A stretch of DNA of 64,000 nt from assembly GCF_009856355.1 (NCBI RefSeq), contig NZ_WMEW01000001.1, positions 744,001-808,000 on the forward strand, read 5' to 3'. The notes beneath the pieces were generated by a model. That model was not told the origin of the DNA and did not search any database. It saw only the letters and a list, made by a program, of their open reading frames with translations. The translations under genes and the position numbers were made by a program. Source of the stretch: Halobacillus litoralis (GTDB lineage: Bacteria; Bacillota; Bacilli; Bacillales; Halobacillaceae). Shown one piece after another: positions 52,801 to 60,330 of the stretch. Position 1 is the first letter of the stretch. Each line of letters begins with the position of its first letter.

Positions 52801-52925
52801 CCGGGCTGATATCCAAAGGACTTGCAATTACGGTCATCGGTGGACTGACGACATCGACGCTGCTCACCTTGATTTTTGTACCGGTCTTCTATTATGCGGT
52901 TGGGAAGTTCCGGAGAATGGAATAG
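49821..52925 (+). CDS. swrC: RND efflux transporter, SwrC/YerP-like
   Basis: Predicted 1034 residues, full RND length: 12 membrane helices and two large extracellular loops. N-terminus VAILILTVLVIAMGIFAADKIKVETFPDVSFPVLTVQT and NPNAST-type YPNAST motif; proton-relay helix GGMAVAVGRIVDDSIVVIENIYR has the key Asp pair. In loop 1 a Gln/Ala-rich linker (GDQQQQPSQNAGSEPAAGAQ...) is inserted near 250. In B. subtilis SwrC exports surfactin and gives swarming; here substrate is unknown. It lies 80 bases after a two-component system that may sense the same compound. Confidence 0.92.
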   Translation: MNWLTKFSLKNTVAILILTVLVIAMGIFAADKIKVETFPDVSFPVLTVQTVYPNASTEEVEENVTTPLEEALLNMEDYDAITSTSQENASFITITYPFGEDIEEAQSDITNAIADVTTPEDADTEVTALSINSTPVYQAALSSEDLQALQADVEDTIVPTLENLEGVAGVQVTGSEESKLQIEVDEEEASTYGLTLSSILDAVEQSEYKLPAGSLQQDGLSTPVEITGTLGDVTALEDLTIPVTPAGDQQQQPSQNAGSEPAAGAQTNPAVQAEAPQEVTLGEIADITQVTERSEISRFNGEDSVLIEVTKAQDANTADVADAVKSFLNEEVDNSGYELYTVLDQGEEVNKSISALLKEGGFGALFTVIVILLFLRNIRATIIAILSLPISILGSIALLETFDYTLNIMTLGGMAVAVGRIVDDSIVVIENIYRWKQQYPDMKQRDVVFKATKEVLGAVASSTIATLIVFLPLAFVGGILGEFFRPFSLAVVFSITISLLVALMLIPVLGKFFFKDVKHEEKTSRLATWYEKFLRGSLKKKGLVFTLSFVLLFGSFSFIPALGVSFLPSEGSETFEVELTLPDETTLEETTALAQSMEATLLDDDQIDYTQVSIGFSSQRQLPGMNASVSENIARFYVQLQEDAQADAVMNDYEEDLLAEAQEAYPEAVVNATEVQQDGPPSGNTIDVNLYSDENEDLREAANQVAQLFEQNDQLKNVSNDMEDTQTKYDISLNEDGRELGVSPYQLMQPIRERLQPLDGGTLTLTEEWEMELAFDEAFATKADIETYTIMTQDGAKELQEIASIEEVEVPKSIKHQDGETASTVSATIIGDDTAAVSRDVEADVDSLTLPDSVEVNLTGGLEMINEGFADLGLAMAAAVGLVFLVLSITFGGILTPIVILSSLIFIPIGSLAGLFLSGQTLSMSAMIGMLMLIGIVVTNAVVLLDRVESNRREGHELTEAIVEASRTRLRPILMTALATIFALVPLALSNSASGLISKGLAITVIGGLTTSTLLTLIFVPVFYYAVGKFRRME

Positions 52926-52930
52926 ATGAT

Positions 52931-52968
52931 GGAACCCGCAGGCCTTTGAGGTCTGGGGGTTCTTTTAT
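52931..52968 (+). terminator. Terminator of the RND gene
   Basis: GAACCCGCAG and CTGGGGGTTC pair around a short loop, followed by TTTTA. Confidence 0.8.
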
Positions 52969-53181
52969 CATGTGGCTTATTTTGCTTAGACTTCGATAAT
53001 TTCGTTCGTTATTAAATCATAATTTTTTTACTAAAAACTTTATAAAGAGTATCTAAGTATGACAAAATGACCAAATAAATAGATACAAAGGAGATCTGGA
53101 GCTATCGGTGGAATCGCCGTTGGTGACGTGCATCACTTTGGCACCTGCTGGTGGTGGAATTCTATACAAGGTGGTTTTGTA

Positions 53182-53316
53182 ATGAGCGATAAAAGAGACA
53201 ATTCCAATGAAATCAACATGAGTAAAAAACGATTTTATGTAGTGTTCGGTGGCACGATTGCTGTCGTTATTCCCCTTTATGCCATAGTTTCTCAGGGTAT
53301 CGAAAGACTGTTTTAA
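53182..53316 (+). CDS. Small membrane protein (44 aa)
   Basis: Hydrophilic N-terminus MSDKRDNSNEINMSKKR then one membrane helix FYVVFGGTIAVVIPLYAIVSQ. AAGGTGG precedes ATG 53182. A second, overlapping frame, GTG 53108 with GGAG six bases upstream, encodes 24 codons and its stop overlaps this ATG as TAATG, so a coupled leader peptide is possible. No known family. Confidence 0.6.
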   Translation: MSDKRDNSNEINMSKKRFYVVFGGTIAVVIPLYAIVSQGIERLF

Positions 53317-53338
53317 TAAAAGAGTGCTCTTTGGTAGT

Positions 53339-53384
53339 ACACCCCGGAAGTTAGAACGAAAAATCTAACTTCCGGGGTGTTTTC
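53339..53384 (+). terminator. Terminator with perfect 17-bp stem
   Basis: ACACCCCGGAAGTTAGA and its exact complement with an 7-base loop, then TTTT. Confidence 0.92.
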
Positions 53385-53492
53385 TATGGCAGGATAGAGA
53401 ATTACAGTAACGAAGACAACTTAGAAGGTTTTCTTCCGGAAGCAGAAACAGGTGAAAGCATCGAAGCTCCGCCAGCAAAAAAAGCGATGTAA
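53385..53492 (+). pseudogene. 3' remnant of an unidentified gene
   Basis: One frame reads FYGRIENYSNEDNLEGFLPE and continues AETGESIEAPPAKKAM to a TAA at 53490-53492. It has acidic, natural-looking composition but no start or ribosome site, and is followed at once by a strong terminator as a real gene end would be. It looks like the last ~35 codons left after a deletion or exchange just upstream. Parent family not recognised. Confidence 0.45.
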
Positions 53493-53543
53493 GGATAACC
53501 CCCGCTACCTTTTTTAATAAGGAGCGGGGGTTATCCCTTTTTG
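53493..53543 (+). terminator. Strong terminator
   Basis: GGATAACCCCCGCT and AGCGGGGGTTATCC, a perfect 14-bp stem, then TTTTT. Confidence 0.92.
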
Positions 53544-53647
53544 CTTATCCTAAGAACATAAATGGAATTTAATCCCACACCAAGCAACCTATGATACACT
53601 AAGATTACCGAAATCGATGATGGAACCCAGCCACTGGAGGCCCGCTT

Positions 53648-53818
53648 ATGAAAGAAAAATACTTGATACCCATCCTGATTTTTTTCGTCTTAGGATCCGC
53701 TGCAATTAGTCGTATCCATTCGCTCAGCCAAACGGTTAAATCGTTCTTTTACGGTACCGCTTTAGTCGTTCTCCTTGTGGTAGGGATGATACGCACCTAT
53801 CACTATTTCAAATCCTGA
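53648..53818 (+). CDS. Small two-helix membrane protein (56 aa)
   Basis: Read directly from sequence: MKEKYLIPILIFFVLGSAAI then a polar loop (SRIHSLSQTVKS) and a second helix FFYGTALVVLLVVGMI. GGAGG lies 7 bases before ATG 53648. It is 20 bases ahead of the next small membrane gene and likely in the same operon. Unknown function. Confidence 0.72.
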   Translation: MKEKYLIPILIFFVLGSAAISRIHSLSQTVKSFFYGTALVVLLVVGMIRTYHYFKS

Positions 53819-53838
53819 TGGTAAGGAGTTGATCGTAA

Positions 53839-54126
53839 ATGAAGCTGCTTAGGATCGGTGGAGGTGGGCTCAAAATGGCCCTTCTTTATATCGTTCTTAC
53901 CCTTCTGTCCCCTTTCATCCTCCATCTGACCGGGAGGCGAAATGTCCTGTCCGAGCCTGAATGGATGGGTGGAAATCTTTGGTTCATTGAAGTGAGTGAG
54001 CATCAAATGTATGCAACAGCAACAGCGACGGGAATAATTGTTTCTTTTCTTCTTGGAGTTCTTTTGTATACCCTGCTTCACGTTGTCTCTTTCCCCGGAA
54101 AAAAGGAAGATCATCCAGCGATGTAA
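53839..54126 (+). CDS. Small membrane protein (95 aa)
   Basis: Two membrane helices (MALLYIVLTLLSPFILHL and TATGIIVSFLLGVLLYTLLHVV) with an external loop between them. AAGGAG precedes ATG 53839. Follows the 56-aa gene in the same direction. No family recognised; could be an immunity-like or stress protein but nothing shows it. A weak terminator-like hairpin lies at 54144-54178. Confidence 0.7.
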   Translation: MKLLRIGGGGLKMALLYIVLTLLSPFILHLTGRRNVLSEPEWMGGNLWFIEVSEHQMYATATATGIIVSFLLGVLLYTLLHVVSFPGKKEDHPAM

Positions 54127-54198
54127 AAAAACTCATCTTTGTTTACTCCGTGCATGATTGCAGGGAGTCTTTTTTTGGAGACTACTAAAGTTCATAGT

Positions 54199-54216
54199 TT
54201 GTTCAACATTTCACAA
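54199..54216 (+). promoter_or_regulatory. Rex-type operator upstream of adhP
   Basis: TTGTTCAACATTTCACAA matches the Rex site TTGTGAAATATTTCACAA at 15 of 18 positions. Rex senses NADH/NAD and represses fermentation genes when oxygen is present, which suits the alcohol dehydrogenase downstream. Confidence 0.68.
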
Positions 54217-54310
54217 ACTTTTCCCCAATTATGGTGCTATGATGAATATGTAAGGAAGATCTTCTCAACAAACCATTTCATTATTCATTGAATATAAGGG
54301 GGAAACGCAT

Positions 54311-55333
54311 ATGAAAGCTGTTGTAGTCAATCCACATGCGAAAGCCAACGTTGAGGTTATCGAAAAGGATGTCCGTCCACTGAAATCCGGGGAAGCCCTC
54401 GTCGATGTGGAATACTGCGGGGTCTGCCATACGGATCTGCACGTTGCTGCTGGTGATTTCGGTGATGTCGAAGGCCGCGTGCTTGGGCATGAAGGGATCG
54501 GCGTTGTTTCACAAATCGCTGATGATGTCACAAGCTTGAAGGTCGGGGACCGCGTGAGCATCGCCTGGATGTTCCATGCCTGCGGACGCTGTGAATACTG
54601 CACGACTGGACGGGAAACGTTCTGCCGGAATGTCCAGAACGCCGGATACAGTGTCGACGGCGGTATGGCCGAGCAGTGCATCGTGACAGCTGATTATGCG
54701 GTAAAAGTACCCGATGGACTCGATCCGGCTCAGGCCAGCAGCATCACCTGCGCCGGCGTGACGACGTATAAAGCGATCAAAGTATCTGATGTGAAAGCCG
54801 GTCAGTGGATCGCCATCTACGGCTGCGGCGGTTTGGGCAACCTAGCCATACAGTATGCCAAGCACGTCTTCAACGCCAAAGTGATCGCGGTCGATATCAA
54901 TGACGATAAGCTCGCCCTCGCCAAAGAGATCGGCGCCAACATGACGATCAATCCAACAACGGATGGAGATGCAGAGAAAATCATCCAGGAGCAGCTCGGC
55001 GGGGCGCACGCCGCTGTCGTTACGGCGGTTTCTAAACAAGCCTTCAACTCTGCTGTCGATGCCGTCCGCGCCTGCGGTAAGGTCACAGCGGTCGGACTGC
55101 CGTCTGAAACGATGGATTTGAACATTCCACGACTCGTCCTTGATGGCATTGAAGTGATCGGCTCTCTCGTCGGCACCCGTAAGGATTTAGAAGAGGCCTT
55201 CCAATTCGGAGCAGAAGGAAAAGTCGTTCCGGTCGTGCAGACACGCCACCTCCACGAAGTTCAGGACGTCTTCGAGGAAATGGAGCAGGGTAAAATCCAG
55301 GGCCGAATGGTGATCGATTTCCATCAGCACTAA
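54311..55333 (+). CDS. adhP: Zinc-dependent alcohol dehydrogenase
   Basis: Predicted 340 residues, medium-chain dehydrogenase. Catalytic zinc: Cys37 in CGVCHTD and His in GHEGIG, later Cys near 147; structural zinc four-Cys block [18 protein letters not shown]-binding [17 protein letters not shown] with Asp in VDIN marking NAD rather than NADP. It interconverts ethanol and acetaldehyde. AAGGGGGAAA precedes ATG 54311. A Rex-like box suggests induction under oxygen limitation. Confidence 0.95.
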   Translation: MKAVVVNPHAKANVEVIEKDVRPLKSGEALVDVEYCGVCHTDLHVAAGDFGDVEGRVLGHEGIGVVSQIADDVTSLKVGDRVSIAWMFHACGRCEYCTTGRETFCRNVQNAGYSVDGGMAEQCIVTADYAVKVPDGLDPAQASSITCAGVTTYKAIKVSDVKAGQWIAIYGCGGLGNLAIQYAKHVFNAKVIAVDINDDKLALAKEIGANMTINPTTDGDAEKIIQEQLGGAHAAVVTAVSKQAFNSAVDAVRACGKVTAVGLPSETMDLNIPRLVLDGIEVIGSLVGTRKDLEEAFQFGAEGKVVPVVQTRHLHEVQDVFEEMEQGKIQGRMVIDFHQH

Positions 55334-55337
55334 ACAT

Positions 55338-55377
55338 AAAAAAACCGCCTGCGCCTGATCCGGCACGGGCGGTTTCT
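55338..55377. terminator. Bidirectional terminator
   Basis: AAACCGCC and GGGCGGTTT pair across a 15-base loop with T-runs on both strands; between convergent genes. Confidence 0.8.
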
Positions 55378-56136
55378 TTATGTCGTCTGCTTTCTTTTTT
55401 CCATAAAGGTATGAATCACGATATACAACAAGATCAGCCCTAAAGGAAGGAACGCCTCAACCATCAGGCTCGTATCGGCCTGGACGCCTGCTGCTTCCAT
55501 GAGTAAAGGCGGCACATAGTAAACCAGCGCTACGAAAACCAAGAAGAAGCTCTTCCACTTCCATGCGAGCGCCACAAGGGTCAGAGCGGATAAAACGAGG
55601 ATGACCCCCTCCGCTGTCGCTCCGGCCGTCCATACAGGGGGTATCGAAAGCATTTGATCCATGAAAATCAATCCCATGAACAACAGCATAAATCCGCTGC
55701 TAATGACCGCATAGAAGGTGAATTCCTTTTTCTTCGTCGGACGCTTAGAGGATACGTAGCGGAAGGATAAAATAATGGCTCCTAAGTAAAACAGGGCGAT
55801 GACAGGATAGCCGATCAGTTCGAGAAGCGAATACGACAGCTCCCCTTCCAAAGCATCTCCAAGCAGTAGGAAGGCGACGATACCGAGGATAAACCCCTGG
55901 ATCCACCCGGCGATCTGTTTCTTATCCAAAGGCATCTCCCCCGCCAGTTCCTTCATATACTCCTCCGGAGACTTTCCTGTGATATGCTCCGTGCTTTTTC
56001 CTTCCTGTTCAGCTTCAAGGAGATGATCCTCAAGCTCTTCTGTAATCTCCTCCACCTCGGATTCATTCCTGCCACTCGTAAGCAGATACAGCCTTAGATG
56101 ATCGACGAATTCCCGGCTTTCCTCTGATAAAATCAT
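55378..56136 (-). CDS. HAAS-domain membrane protein
   Basis: Predicted 252 residues. N-terminal cytoplasmic helical domain (FVDHLRLYLLTSGRNESEVEEITEELEDHLLEAEQEGKS) of the HAAS/DUF1700 type, followed by six or so membrane helices. Such proteins are commonly coded next to PadR regulators, exactly as here, and are thought to take part in signalling or transport. The start overlaps the PadR stop (ATGA). Specific function unknown. Confidence 0.8.
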   Translation of the reverse strand: MILSEESREFVDHLRLYLLTSGRNESEVEEITEELEDHLLEAEQEGKSTEHITGKSPEEYMKELAGEMPLDKKQIAGWIQGFILGIVAFLLLGDALEGELSYSLLELIGYPVIALFYLGAIILSFRYVSSKRPTKKKEFTFYAVISSGFMLLFMGLIFMDQMLSIPPVWTAGATAEGVILVLSALTLVALAWKWKSFFLVFVALVYYVPPLLMEAAGVQADTSLMVEAFLPLGLILLYIVIHTFMEKRKQTT

Positions 56137-56465
56137 AGACCCTCTTCCCCTTCCAGTAAATTCTCAACACCACCGGAAATGCTTTTCCATCGGTTTTTAA
56201 AGGCTTCCAGCTCGCGTCGGCCTTCTTCGGTAATGGCGTAGTATTTCCGCTGCGGGCCGCCGGACGGATGCTTTTTCTTCGTCGTGGTGACCAGCCCTTC
56301 TTTTTTCATCCGGAGAAGCAGCGGGTAAATGCTTCCCTCCTTGACCATGGAAAAGCCATAGCCGTTCAGTTTTTCGATCATTTCATAGCCGTAGGTCTCC
56401 CCTTTTCCGATAATGGCGAGCAGACAGCCTTCAAGAATTCCTTTCAACATTTGGCTCGACGACAT
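56133..56465 (-). CDS. PadR-family transcriptional regulator
   Basis: Predicted 110 residues. Winged helix of PadR type: LLAIIGKGETYGYEMIEKLNGYGF, EGSIYPLLLRMKKEGLV and GGPQRKYYAITEEGRRELEAF. ATG 56465 follows GAGAGGGG; frame upstream rejected. Cotranscribed with the HAAS membrane protein that follows. Repeated TGCAAG-TAGTT sequences lie upstream and may be its operator. Confidence 0.93.
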   Translation of the reverse strand: MSSSQMLKGILEGCLLAIIGKGETYGYEMIEKLNGYGFSMVKEGSIYPLLLRMKKEGLVTTTKKKHPSGGPQRKYYAITEEGRRELEAFKNRWKSISGGVENLLEGEEGL

Positions 56466-56496
56466 CCAGACGTTCCCCTCTCCAACATTCTTGCAT

Positions 56497-56553
56497 TGCA
56501 AGGTAGTTAGGCAAAAAATAAAAACGTTCTATATTGTTATGCAAGTTAGTTTA
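56497..56553 (-). promoter_or_regulatory. Direct repeats upstream of padR, candidate operator
   Basis: TGCAAGGTAGTTAG (56497-56510) and TGCAAGTTAGTTTA (56540-56553) lie 43 bp apart (about four helical turns) in the promoter region of the PadR operon; autoregulation is usual in the family. Confidence 0.45.
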
Positions 56554-56666
56554 AGTTTAAAGGTTTAACCCATATATTTCAAGGATATTTGTAAATATTT
56601 CCTATAAATGCTTTTTGCAGTCTTCACAGGTCCTACTCTAATGATGGAAGGAGTTTCAGATATGCC

Positions 56667-57008
56667 ATGGGTAACGTGATTCTTCGATTGCTTAGTGTTG
56701 GAATAGCGGAGATACCTTTTATCTTGTATTATGACTACCTGCCTGAGGAAACGATAGCCTTAAACTACTATGTTCTAGGCTTTTATGCTGTCTATATGTG
56801 CTCCGAATCCTTTGATCCCTTTGGAATAAGAACGCACTGGATCCACATCTTTCAGATCAGTGCGCTCATCATTTTGACGACCGGGACGCTCCGAAACTTC
56901 GATTTTGTGACAAACACCATGTGGAAGGGCGTATTTCTTATAACGTATAGTGCCTATATTGTATTTAAATTGATCGAGGTTATTATTTTAAGAAAAAAGA
57001 TGAAGTAA
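56667..57008 (+). CDS. Membrane protein of unknown function
   Basis: Predicted 113 residues with three or four membrane helices (VILRLLSVGIAEIPFILYY; YYVLGFYAVYMC; WIHIFQISALIILTTG). The well-spaced ATG after GGAG (56662) only encodes a five-codon MPWVT frame whose stop lies inside this gene; the 113-codon frame starts at ATG 56667, 14 bases from GGAG. Translation may be coupled to the short frame. No family recognised. Confidence 0.6.
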   Translation: MGNVILRLLSVGIAEIPFILYYDYLPEETIALNYYVLGFYAVYMCSESFDPFGIRTHWIHIFQISALIILTTGTLRNFDFVTNTMWKGVFLITYSAYIVFKLIEVIILRKKMK

Positions 57009-57075
57009 AAATCATCGCGATGATCCTGTGAAACAAAGACAAATCAAGCACCTGGTCATTCAGGTGCTTGGATAA

Positions 57076-58104
57076 TTATGTGAGTGCATTCAGTTTCTTC
57101 AAATATAATTTCGCTATGTCTTCCTGACCGATCATCCGCCACTCGATGTCCCGGCCCAGTTCCTGTTTCGTTTCCTCCATTCTCATTTTAAAACAATCTT
57201 CAAAACTCTGTGATATATCTCCCATGATGAAAAGGTAAGCATAGTTGGATTTAGAATTTCGACTGCAACGGATAAGATCTTCAATCGGCTTTTCCGTTCT
57301 CACATTCCCCTGATAGTTCTTACATTGAACCGGAATATCATCAAGTAAATCAGATCCATCAAAAGGATCAAGAATTTTTATGGTCAGATCCCATCCCTTT
57401 CCTGAATCCCCAGCTTTTTTCACCTCAACTCCAGCCATCGATTCAATCAGTTCCTTCACAAAGCTTTCAAAATGTGCGCTCGGCCATTGTTGTGAAATTC
57501 TTTCATACGTCTTCTTGATTAACTCCTCTTCCAACGCCTGTGATGCAAAAAGGGCGGCATTTCCTTCTTGATTTAACTTCTCAAATTCCTCCCCGCCCTC
57601 CCTTGAAATTTTCTCAATACGTTCAAGATTATCGAGAGCATCGGAGTTGTAGATTTCATAATACTGACCACGCTTGCTGAGGTGATGACGCAGCTGCTGG
57701 GACACCATTTGGGAAGCCACTCGAATATAATCATTGGTTAACAGGCGGCACTCAACATAATGGTTGAAATCATCCATCTCCGGGTCCGTAGAACCGTATT
57801 CCCCTGTCACTTCTGCGATGAGAAACTGCCTCAATGGCCTCTTCAGCTGAATCACCAGCCGATCTCCAACAGTTAAACGCTTCATCAAAAACTGGGTGTA
57901 TCTCCAGGTCACTTTTTCGTTTGATGTCCGCTGCGATGAAGGGATTTCCTTAATTCTTCTTAAATCAGATCCAGGCCCGCTCCAACCAAATCTTGCACTG
58001 CCATCCTTCAGTTCCTGCATCATCCAATCTTCCTGCCCGGAAAACGTCGCGACAAATTTAAAGTAACGGGTGATAACCCTCCACTCCCTTTCTTTGTAAT
58101 GCAT
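57076..58104 (-). CDS. Possible modification-dependent restriction endonuclease (Mrr-like catalytic domain)
   Basis: Predicted 342 residues. C-terminal ~205-330 has the Mrr_cat/PD-(D/E)xK pattern: SAHFESFVKELIESM helix with Glu213, KAGDSGKGWDLTI with Asp239, and PVQCKNY with Gln260 and Lys262. The N-terminal ~10-130 region (SGQEDWMMQELKDGSARFGW, VGDRLVIQLKRPLRQFLIAEV) resembles a PUA/EVE-like base-reading domain. Together this suggests a type IV enzyme cutting modified DNA, a phage defence role; this is inference from architecture. Start is uncertain (ATG 58104 or GTG 58110). Stands alone between unrelated genes. Confidence 0.72.
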   Translation of the reverse strand: MHYKEREWRVITRYFKFVATFSGQEDWMMQELKDGSARFGWSGPGSDLRRIKEIPSSQRTSNEKVTWRYTQFLMKRLTVGDRLVIQLKRPLRQFLIAEVTGEYGSTDPEMDDFNHYVECRLLTNDYIRVASQMVSQQLRHHLSKRGQYYEIYNSDALDNLERIEKISREGGEEFEKLNQEGNAALFASQALEEELIKKTYERISQQWPSAHFESFVKELIESMAGVEVKKAGDSGKGWDLTIKILDPFDGSDLLDDIPVQCKNYQGNVRTEKPIEDLIRCSRNSKSNYAYLFIMGDISQSFEDCFKMRMEETKQELGRDIEWRMIGQEDIAKLYLKKLNALT

Positions 58105-58331
58105 CGCCACCTATATTTTACCATTAATCAACTTAATAATCAGACTATTTACAGCGTATTCCTGCATATGTATTTATACCCACTCCAACCATCTCGTTCC
58201 CTTGCACTTTTCGTAAGATACTATTAAAGTATATACTGGTTGAAATCCATTCAATATGGTAATGGATATAGATAGCGTCGCTTTTAGCTTTGGGAATCAA
58301 ACTTCTCATAAAGAAAGGGTTCAGATATATT

Positions 58332-59330
58332 ATGAAAGATAATTTTTGGCATGAGCTGCCCCGGCCGTTTTTCATTCTAGCGCCGATGGAAGCCGTGACA
58401 GATGTTGTGTTCCGTCATGTGGTGACGGAAGCGGCACGACCTGATGTGTTTTTCACTGAGTTTACAAATACAGAAAGCTACTGCCATCCGAAAGGGAAGG
58501 ACAGCGTGCGCGGCCGCCTGACGTTCACAGAGGATGAACAGCCGATCGTCGCCCACATTTGGGGAGACAAACCTGAATACTTCCGCGAGATGAGTATCGG
58601 CATGGCGGAGATGGGCTACCGTGGGATTGATATCAACATGGGCTGCCCGGTTCAGAACGTAGCCGGAAATGGAAAAGGCTCCGGCCTGATCCGCCGTCCG
58701 GAAGTGGCGGCTGAACTTATTGATGCTGCGAAAGCCGGCGGACTGCCTGTCAGCGTGAAGACCCGTCTTGGCTACACGAACCTCGACGAATGGCGTCCAT
58801 GGCTGAAGCACCTCTTGGAACAGGACATCGTCAACCTGTCCATCCACCTTCGTACGAAGAAGGAAATGAGTAACTTCGATGCCCACTGGGAGCTGATCCC
58901 TGATATTATGGCGCTTCGCGATGAAGTAGCCCCGAACACGCTGATCACGATCAACGGAGACATCCCTGACCGTCAAAAGGGACTGGAGCTCGTTGAAAAA
59001 TACGGCGTCGACGGCATCATGATCGGACGCGGTGTGTTCCACAATCCTTTCTGCTTCGAAGTGGAAAAGAAGGAACACACAAGTGATGAACTGCTGGATC
59101 TTCTACGTCTGCAGCTGGATCTTCACGACAAGTACTCTGAAGAGCTGGAGCCGCGTCTATTCAAACCGCTCCGCCGCTTCTTCAAAATTTATGTGCGCGG
59201 ATTCCGTGGAGCCGGTGAGCTGAGAAATCAGCTGATGGGCACCCATTCTACGGATGAAGTGCGTGCGCTGCTTGATGAGTTCGAGGAAAAAGGCGGCATA
59301 AAGGAAGAAGAAGGATTCACGATTTCTTAA
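58332..59330 (+). CDS. tRNA-dihydrouridine synthase
   Basis: Predicted 332 residues, FMN-dependent Dus family. N-terminus [16 protein letters not shown], catalytic Cys in [22 protein letters not shown] near 100, and TRLGYTN and [16 protein letters not shown] later. It reduces uridine to dihydrouridine in tRNA. Its sequence differs from the usual DusB next to lysS; it may be an additional paralogue. ATG 58332 follows AAAGG at some distance. Confidence 0.92.
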   Translation: MKDNFWHELPRPFFILAPMEAVTDVVFRHVVTEAARPDVFFTEFTNTESYCHPKGKDSVRGRLTFTEDEQPIVAHIWGDKPEYFREMSIGMAEMGYRGIDINMGCPVQNVAGNGKGSGLIRRPEVAAELIDAAKAGGLPVSVKTRLGYTNLDEWRPWLKHLLEQDIVNLSIHLRTKKEMSNFDAHWELIPDIMALRDEVAPNTLITINGDIPDRQKGLELVEKYGVDGIMIGRGVFHNPFCFEVEKKEHTSDELLDLLRLQLDLHDKYSEELEPRLFKPLRRFFKIYVRGFRGAGELRNQLMGTHSTDEVRALLDEFEEKGGIKEEEGFTIS

Positions 59331-59337
59331 TCAGACG

Positions 59338-59372
59338 AAAGAGGAGAGCCTACAGGTTCTCCTCTTTTTTTT
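59338..59372 (+). terminator. Terminator of dus
   Basis: AGAGGAGA and TCTCCTCT stem with T-run of eight, right after the gene. Confidence 0.88.
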
Positions 59373-59400
59373 ATATTTGAATGGCTTAGTAAAGCGATGG

Positions 59401-59547
59401 TTATTTTATAGAGTCGCTGTGTTCCAGGAGGGATATAATCCTCTTATTTTGTTCCACTTGAATGTCACTATTGATTTTTATTATGCGGACCCACCTTATT
59501 AGGAAAGCCAATACCAAAACAGGTAAAATAATCAATATAGTCTGCAT
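59401..59547 (-). CDS. Small membrane protein (48 aa)
   Basis: Read from the sequence: MQTILIILPVLVLAFLIRWV helix, then RIIKINSDIQVEQNKRIISL, a charged coiled-coil-like tail. TAGGAGG lies six bases before ATG 59547. One transmembrane helix plus short coiled coil, unknown function. First of four tiny membrane proteins in this AT-rich stretch, all on the minus strand. Confidence 0.75.
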   Translation of the reverse strand: MQTILIILPVLVLAFLIRWVRIIKINSDIQVEQNKRIISLLEHSDSIK

Positions 59548-59686
59548 ACGTTATCCTCCTACATTTGTCCGTTCAATTAAGAAAAGGATAGTTATTGACC
59601 AACTATCCCCTCTATTTCAAACTTGATTCCCATATATTTTTTGAGTTAATTTTCATTAGAGAACTATTCCAAACACTCTCCATGAG

Positions 59687-59866
59687 TCATGAATTCCCAT
59701 AGTCGTTCCGTTCAAATAAATAATGGATGAACAACACTCCTCCCAAGAATAATGGGAACCCGATTAATATGTAATATATATTCTTGGGGACTTCAAAAAC
59801 ACTCCCCAGATAACTGAATAAAAACATGTAAATAAAGATAAAGGTAAACGTAAGAAAAGCTTTCAT
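59687..59866 (-). CDS. Small two-helix membrane protein (59 aa)
   Basis: Read from the sequence: MKAFLTFTFIFIYMFLFSYL then a short loop and second helix YYILIGFPLFLGGVLFIHYL, ending in FERNDYGNS. AAAAGGAG is six bases before ATG 59866. No known family; neighbouring tiny membrane genes are in the same direction but separated by 100-190 bases. Confidence 0.75.
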   Translation of the reverse strand: MKAFLTFTFIFIYMFLFSYLGSVFEVPKNIYYILIGFPLFLGGVLFIHYLFERNDYGNS

Positions 59867-60058
59867 AAGAACTCCTTTTGAACGGAAGTGTTCACTTAAC
59901 AGGAATAACAGCTGACATTATTTCCTAGTCTTTTGCAGCTGATTTAATTTAAAAGACAAGATGAGGATATTAATGTTTGGTCTGTGATAAGTGAATGCTT
60001 AATGTTGAGTTCATCACTACTATGTTCCAAAATGATGAGCGCCGAACCTTTGAATTAT

Positions 60059-60226
60059 TTAGTCTTTGTCAACCAGCTCTGTAACAAGCTTATTTAAAAG
60101 AAAAACACATCTAAATAAACAACCAGCAATTATACCAAATGCAATAATCCCTCCGAATTGCGGGCCAGCCATCATTATCAACCAACCTAATACTCCAGCT
60201 AAAATTATAGAAATAAATAAAAACAA
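60059..60226 (-). CDS. Small two-helix membrane protein (55 aa), TTG start uncertain
   Basis: Read from the sequence: frame begins FLFISIILAGVLGWLIMMAG and continues GIIAFGIIAGCLFRCVFLL to a charged end VTELVDKD. TTG 60226 is nine bases after AAAGGA. Hydrophobic pattern and plausible end support a gene, but without an ATG the start is unsure; a frameshift near 60235 could have removed an earlier start. Confidence 0.5.
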   Translation of the reverse strand: MFLFISIILAGVLGWLIMMAGPQFGGIIAFGIIAGCLFRCVFLLNKLVTELVDKD

Positions 60227-60330
60227 ACCGACTCGGTCCTTTCTGCTTCACAAACCCCCATTCACTCGTAAGAAGGCTCTCACTTTAGTGATTTGTATAC
60301 TTTTCGTGAAGACTCAAATGTAAGAAATTT

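Larger units (their letters stand above)
53317..53647. other. Gene-poor stretch with two strong terminators and a remnant
   Basis: About 330 bases. It holds a perfect 17-bp terminator (53339-53384), a coding remnant without a start (53385-53492), a second very strong terminator (53493-53543) and the upstream region of a small membrane protein. Confidence 0.6.
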
